Shown: piece by piece, positions 60,326 to 64,000 of the stretch | Position numbering within the stretch: position 1 is the stretch's first letter | Layout: each line of letters begins with the position of its first letter | Assembly (NCBI GenBank): GCA_015654675.1 | Contig: JAATGM010000059.1 | Location: forward strand, 124,001-188,000 | Direction of reading: 5' to 3' | DNA length: 64,000 nt | DNA from: Planctomycetota bacterium | Lineage (GTDB): Bacteria > Planctomycetota > Phycisphaerae > UBA1845 > UTPLA1 | Notes under the pieces: model-generated | The model's database searches: none | Seen by the model: only the letters and a program-made list of their open reading frames with translations | What the model was told of the DNA's origin: nothing | Translations under genes and position numbers: made by a program

Positions 60326-62083
60326 CTATCGATCAACAATCACATTGCCGCCCGCCACCGCCCCCGGCTCACGGCGATCGAGATAGTAATACGCCACCGA
60401 CGCATAGCGTTGCACCATGGCCGGATTGTCGACCCCATACTGAAACCGCAGCCGAAACGATTCCTGAAAATCGATCGCGTCACTCAGCACATGCCACCGG
60501 CAGCACGACACCACCCCGGGCTCGCTCGCCAAACCACCCTTGACGTAATTCGCCGCGGCAAACGGGCTGTCAAACGCCCCCCGCCCGAAGTAAAACCCCC
60601 CGTTGAAATAATCCTCGGTTCCCGTCCCAAAAATCTTCGTCACGCCGTCGATCACCCCTTCTTCGTTGCCCTCCAGGATATTGAGCGAAGCCCGAAACGG
60701 CCCCATTCGCCGATCGCCATCGCCCGCGACAAACAGAAACGTGCCCACATACCGGCCGCGCCCCGAAACCGAAAGCACTTCGAATCGCGACTTCTCTGCC
60801 TGCGGCCCCGCAACGGCAAACGTCCGCGCGTGCAAATACCCCCACGGCTCAACCGGCATTGACCGATCAACATGCCCGCTGATTTTCAAGGAAACCGACC
60901 CATCCCCACGGTTGCGCACCACGACGCGAACGGATTGGCGATACGGCATCGGCAGGCACATCTCGGCCGATGCACCGCCCTCCGCCCGCTCAACGCGCAG
61001 CGCAAGCGTGCGCAGCGGCGCAAGCTGCTCGCGCGCCCCGCAAAATACATCCAACGGAATATCAAACGCCGCCCCCTCGGCCCCGTCGTAAAACACCCGC
61101 AAATCCACACCCGCCAGCCGCCCCGCCATCGCGTCGTCGAAGCTGACGCCCAGTCGCGTCAAAGTGCCGCCCGATGAATCGCTAAACGCCACGGCCTCGC
61201 CCCCGGCCGGCACGTCCACGACTTGCATCCACCCCCCATCCCCCGCCGATGCCTCCCGCACATCGCCCGCCCGATCAAGCATCTCCGCGCACGCCCCATA
61301 CGCAACATCATCCGCCAGTCGCGGCGAAAAAGCTCGCGTCACCGATTCGATCCGCTTGACGTCCACATGATAGAAGTAAGCGCAAAACGTATTCGTCCGC
61401 CCCAGCACGACTCGCAGACGCTTCTGAAAGCTGATCGGCGTATAGCTGATCGTCGCCGCAACCGTGCGACCCGCCATCGGCTTCGCGAAAGGCGCGCTCT
61501 CGCCCAGATCGGCCACCGGCACTTCCATCACCGGCCGCGACAAATCGTCGACATAGATCCGCAGCACCTCGTACTCAAATCGCCCGAGGTCCGGCAGATC
61601 GAAAAACCTGTTCCCGGCCAGCACATCGTCGAGGCGGAACCGCGTAAAAAACATCCGCGAGACAAAGCCCGGCCCATCATCAACCGAAGCAAGCACGTAC
61701 CCGCCCAGCGTGCCGCCGTCGGTGTCAGCCCGATCGACGTGCTCCATCAAAGTCGGCAAACTCAAACCCGAGAGCGCGATGAAGTTATCGAAGTCTTTGC
61801 CGCCCGGCTCAACCAGCAGCGTTCCCGGCCGCCGATGGTGGCTCGAAAACTGCTCGTAACGATCGTTCCGCAGATGTGGCAAACCCCGCCAGTCGCTCAG
61901 CTCCGCCAGCCCCTGATCCGTCTCAGGCGCGAGCGGTTCGGCCGTCCTGACCGCATCCCGATACCGCTCCCGGACACCACTCAACACACACGGACCGCAC
62001 ACGTCGATCGTGCACCCGCTCATCGCCGCGAACGGAAGCCCACAAAATAGCACCCAGCCCGCCAATCGGCGCACGGCATTCAT
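60326..62083 (-). CDS. DUF2961 (GH172-type) lipoprotein
   Basis: A 585-residue lipoprotein with two stacked jelly-roll-like halves as in DUF2961/GH172. Type II signal with lipobox AMSGC from ATG 62083; the frame extends to ATG 62143, but the extra leader is not signal-like. GTGTEDYFNGGFYFG is a hallmark of the family. GH172 members act on arabinan or difructose dianhydride-type substrates. Surface location and a glycan substrate are inferred. The gene has no other sugar-utilisation gene adjacent. Confidence 0.9.
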   Translation of the reverse strand: MNAVRRLAGWVLFCGLPFAAMSGCTIDVCGPCVLSGVRERYRDAVRTAEPLAPETDQGLAELSDWRGLPHLRNDRYEQFSSHHRRPGTLLVEPGGKDFDNFIALSGLSLPTLMEHVDRADTDGGTLGGYVLASVDDGPGFVSRMFFTRFRLDDVLAGNRFFDLPDLGRFEYEVLRIYVDDLSRPVMEVPVADLGESAPFAKPMAGRTVAATISYTPISFQKRLRVVLGRTNTFCAYFYHVDVKRIESVTRAFSPRLADDVAYGACAEMLDRAGDVREASAGDGGWMQVVDVPAGGEAVAFSDSSGGTLTRLGVSFDDAMAGRLAGVDLRVFYDGAEGAAFDIPLDVFCGAREQLAPLRTLALRVERAEGGASAEMCLPMPYRQSVRVVVRNRGDGSVSLKISGHVDRSMPVEPWGYLHARTFAVAGPQAEKSRFEVLSVSGRGRYVGTFLFVAGDGDRRMGPFRASLNILEGNEEGVIDGVTKIFGTGTEDYFNGGFYFGRGAFDSPFAAANYVKGGLASEPGVVSCCRWHVLSDAIDFQESFRLRFQYGVDNPAMVQRYASVAYYYLDRREPGAVAGGNVIVDR

Positions 62084-62270
62084 GCCCCCGGTCGCAGCGC
62101 GAGTCGTCAAATGCGCGATATCGCCGTCCTCCGGCATTGCCATCCGTCGCCAGGGCGCATTTCGCCCGCATCATCCAAAATGACCGGCGCATCATATCGC
62201 CGCGATCAAAGACCCACTGATTAATCTTGAGTGACCTGCCCGCAACCCCAATCCCGCCCGATCCCCGCCC

Positions 62271-63206
62271 TCATCCGCCAGCCAGCAAGCTCCCCACAAA
62301 CCCCGCCACGTCCCCGACGCCAATCACCCCATTCCCATCAAAATCCGCCGAGCACAAATCCCCGGCCGCGCTCGACCCCGCCACCACCGCCGCAACAAAC
62401 GCCTGAATATCCCGCCCGTTCGTCACGCAATCCTTTGTCATGTCCCCGTTCGGCAACACATCCGTCGGCGTAAACGACATGAACGCGCTCGCCAGGTTCT
62501 CCGCCGCCCCGTCTGCCGTATCCGCATCCACGCTCTCCGCCCGAAAGTGGTACGACCGGCACGGACACAGCACACCCGCCGGTATCGCAATCGAAGGCGT
62601 CGGCGCTCCGCCCGGCGGCGGAAAATGCCCCACGCCGGCCAGGTTCGAATCAACCACCAGAACGTGATACACCCGCACCAGCCCGCTCACATTCGGCGTC
62701 GGGTCCGGATCGGTAAACGTAAACGTCGGCGTAGTCGTCTGGTTGCTGACCGCCAGGTTCGTCGGCAAAGGAATGACCTCCAGCCGATTCAGGTTATGGC
62801 TCAGCAGCGAATCCATATCGTCGTTCACGTCCCACACGCGATAGTTGTACCGCCCGCGCAGATTCGGAAAGTCGGCTTCCACAATCGGCACCAGCCCGAC
62901 GAAATAATGTTCCGTCGCGGACCATTGGAGCGTAGGCAGCGGCACGGGATTCACATACGGAAATCCGTTATTGTTCGCCTCAGAAGTCGCCCGAGCCGGC
63001 GGCCCACTGAACCCCGCCAACCCGTTCGGATGGCTCACATCCGCCCGCAAAGAAAGATAAAGCCCCGGCGCCCCAAATATGTCATCCGGCGGCCGGTTCT
63101 CAATCAAAGTAGTCTCCCCAACAACACTCGGCCCCCCCGCCATCGCCGCCGTCCCGAAGCCGACCAGTAGCACGCCCCAAATCACTCGCGCAACCAAACC
63201 CACCAT
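62271..63206 (-). CDS. Secreted protein with dockerin-like C-terminus
   Basis: A 311-residue secreted protein. Signal peptide (LVARVIWGVLLVGFGTAAMA). The middle is beta-rich with no recognised family (HYFVGLVPIVEADFPNLRGR, RVYHVLVVDSNLAGVG). The final ~60 residues hold two calcium-binding half-repeats (NGDMTKDCVTNGRDIQAF, and SADFDGNGVIGVGDVAGF), the dockerin type I pattern common in planctomycete exported proteins. ATG 63206 with AGGAGGG just upstream is the start; a GTG-like frame to 63239 is less likely. Confidence 0.88.
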   Translation of the reverse strand: MVGLVARVIWGVLLVGFGTAAMAGGPSVVGETTLIENRPPDDIFGAPGLYLSLRADVSHPNGLAGFSGPPARATSEANNNGFPYVNPVPLPTLQWSATEHYFVGLVPIVEADFPNLRGRYNYRVWDVNDDMDSLLSHNLNRLEVIPLPTNLAVSNQTTTPTFTFTDPDPTPNVSGLVRVYHVLVVDSNLAGVGHFPPPGGAPTPSIAIPAGVLCPCRSYHFRAESVDADTADGAAENLASAFMSFTPTDVLPNGDMTKDCVTNGRDIQAFVAAVVAGSSAAGDLCSADFDGNGVIGVGDVAGFVGSLLAGG

Positions 63207-63694
63207 GCATCCCTCCTGCCCCCACCCCGAAACCCGCACCGGGCTTCCGCCTCCTCAACCCACCCCGGCATCATATCCCCATGCGCCAACACCCACCGAC
63301 GGGTGCCACGGGCAAACTTGTTTGCCCGTGCGCGTGCAAACCACCCGCCCCCCGCGCGAGCCGGGCCAACCCGGCCGTCCCCGGCCGGGCAGGTGACGTA
63401 CGAATGGAGTCGACACCCGCACTAAACCAACAACCTGCCCAGACTGCGATCCGATTCCTGCGTGGATAGCACGCCACACCATTGGCGCCCAACGCCGCCA
63501 AAAATTCCGCCCCCCCGCGCGGTAACAGTTTTCTCAAAAACTCCACATTTTCCCTGTTACAAAACCGCCCGGACTACGACTAGACCCCCGGCCTCCGGCT
63601 GGGTGGAGTCCGACCTCAGAATCGACCACCCGCCCGAAGAGCCCCAAAAAACCGCGAAAACCGGCACATTCACGCGGTTACGATGGAGCGAGAC
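63207..63694. other. Intergenic region with palindromes, no gene seen
   Basis: 488 bp between divergent genes. It holds the perfect palindromic element at 63307-63330 (listed), a GC-rich inverted repeat CCCGGCC...GGCCGGG around 63370-63389, and GTAACAG (63522-63528) with CTGTTAC (63554-63560) about 25 bp apart. No open frame with coding character was found. Confidence 0.6.
63307..63330. repeat. REP-like 24-bp palindrome
   Basis: CACGGGCAAAC-TT-GTTTGCCCGTG, 11-bp arms perfect with a 2-nt centre, preceded by GGGTGC (GGGTGCCACGGGC...). Intergenic position and perfect symmetry suggest a dispersed palindromic (REP/BIME-like) unit. Only one copy was spotted in this window, so multiplicity in the genome is not shown. 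Confidence 0.6.
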
Positions 63695-64000
63695 ATGTTG
63701 AAAAGACCCACACTCCAAGACGCAATGTGGCCGCCAAACGCCGCCATGCGAAGCGCCCTCCTACTACCTCTAATTGCTGCGAGCTTCGGACCGCCCGCCC
63801 TCGCACAGGACATGAACTGGTCCCGACCGCCGCTGCTCAATCCACGAACCCGGGCCGCAATGGCATTCGATAGCCGCCGCGGGGTGACCGTCCTCTTCGG
63901 CGGCGACAACGCCGGAGTACTGCGCGATACATGGGAGTGGGACGGCAAGAACTGGCGGCAACGCTTCCCGGCCGTCAGCCCCCCAGCATGTTGCGATAGC
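63695..64000 (+). CDS. Kelch-repeat secreted protein, 5' part only
   Basis: Partial gene running off the window (102 codons). From ATG 63695 (GGAG 6 nt upstream) the signal peptide is SALLLPLIAASFGPPALAQ; ATG 63683 and 63746 are alternatives. Residues about 60-95 form the first kelch-type blade (AAMAFDSRRGVTVLFGG, then GVLRDTWEWDGKNWRQR). The C-terminal part and function are outside the window. Confidence 0.83.
   Translation, partial: MLKRPTLQDAMWPPNAAMRSALLLPLIAASFGPPALAQDMNWSRPPLLNPRTRAAMAFDSRRGVTVLFGGDNAGVLRDTWEWDGKNWRQRFPAVSPPACCDS

Overview
The window looks like a GC-rich chromosome of a diderm bacterium, most likely a planctomycete (Planctomycetota; the class is not resolved). Four observations point this way. 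The EF-G has the HIDSGKTT P-loop of the spd/mitochondrial EFG1 type. A complete Mla-type lipid transport set implies an outer membrane. Several secreted proteins combine PD40, Ig-like, kelch or dockerin-like modules. A large membrane protein begins with a CxxC zinc ribbon of the CxxCxYDLRG type. About 65 genes are supported, densely packed on both strands. I saw no rRNA, tRNA, CRISPR array, phage or transposase.

Layout. 1-3338: the end of a TPR protein, an M23 endopeptidase, an FMN reductase and a Rieske oxygenase. 3501-5998: a BlaI-type repressor with a palindromic operator, translationally coupled to an M56 (BlaR1-like) membrane peptidase that carries four EF-hand loops, then a strong bidirectional terminator. 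6105-17002: VOC protein, HTH-receiver regulator, secreted and membrane unknowns, LarE, a DUF2225-like protein, a large secreted protein, a LysM L,D-transpeptidase, 5-formyl-THF cyclo-ligase and an HtrA protease. 17012-17941: a sugar-nucleotide epimerase broken by one in-frame TAG. 18051-20242: an ABC-2 exporter pair. 20276-24758: an Mla-type operon (ATPase, MCE protein, permease) that also encodes a lipoprotein, an RsbW-like kinase and a STAS protein. 25156-31918: trpS, a methyltransferase, lipoproteins, and a cell-envelope run with polysaccharide deacetylase, NusG paralogue, L,D-transpeptidase and pseudopilin-like protein.

32109-41768: an orphan fliM, a zinc-ribbon membrane protein, fumC, a polytopic membrane protein, an enolase-superfamily epimerase, an OPA-family MFS transporter, a DUF3052 protein, a YHS-like lipoprotein and a thioesterase. 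41974-47704: a 1009-residue PD40/Ig secreted protein with a CGACG C-terminal tail, a zinc-ribbon protein, a coupled trio around a WaaP-like kinase, and a membrane protein. 47819-53822: the translation block thrS-infC-rpmI-rplT followed by an EF-G gene, all on the minus strand; infC starts at AUU. 54123-60295: a 54-residue lipoprotein, a YbaK deacylase, a Cys-rich membrane peptide overlapping an SDR, a TPR protein, holA and two unknowns. 60326-64000: a DUF2961/GH172 lipoprotein, a dockerin-like secreted protein, a repeat-rich intergenic stretch and the start of a kelch protein.

The strongest candidates for new biology are the EF-hand M56 sensor, the kinase/STAS pair inside the Mla operon, the NusG-paralogue envelope run, the kinase-like trio and the nonsense-interrupted epimerase. 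Many starts were moved from the longest open frame using Shine-Dalgarno sequence, signal peptide or 4-bp overlaps; each case says so.
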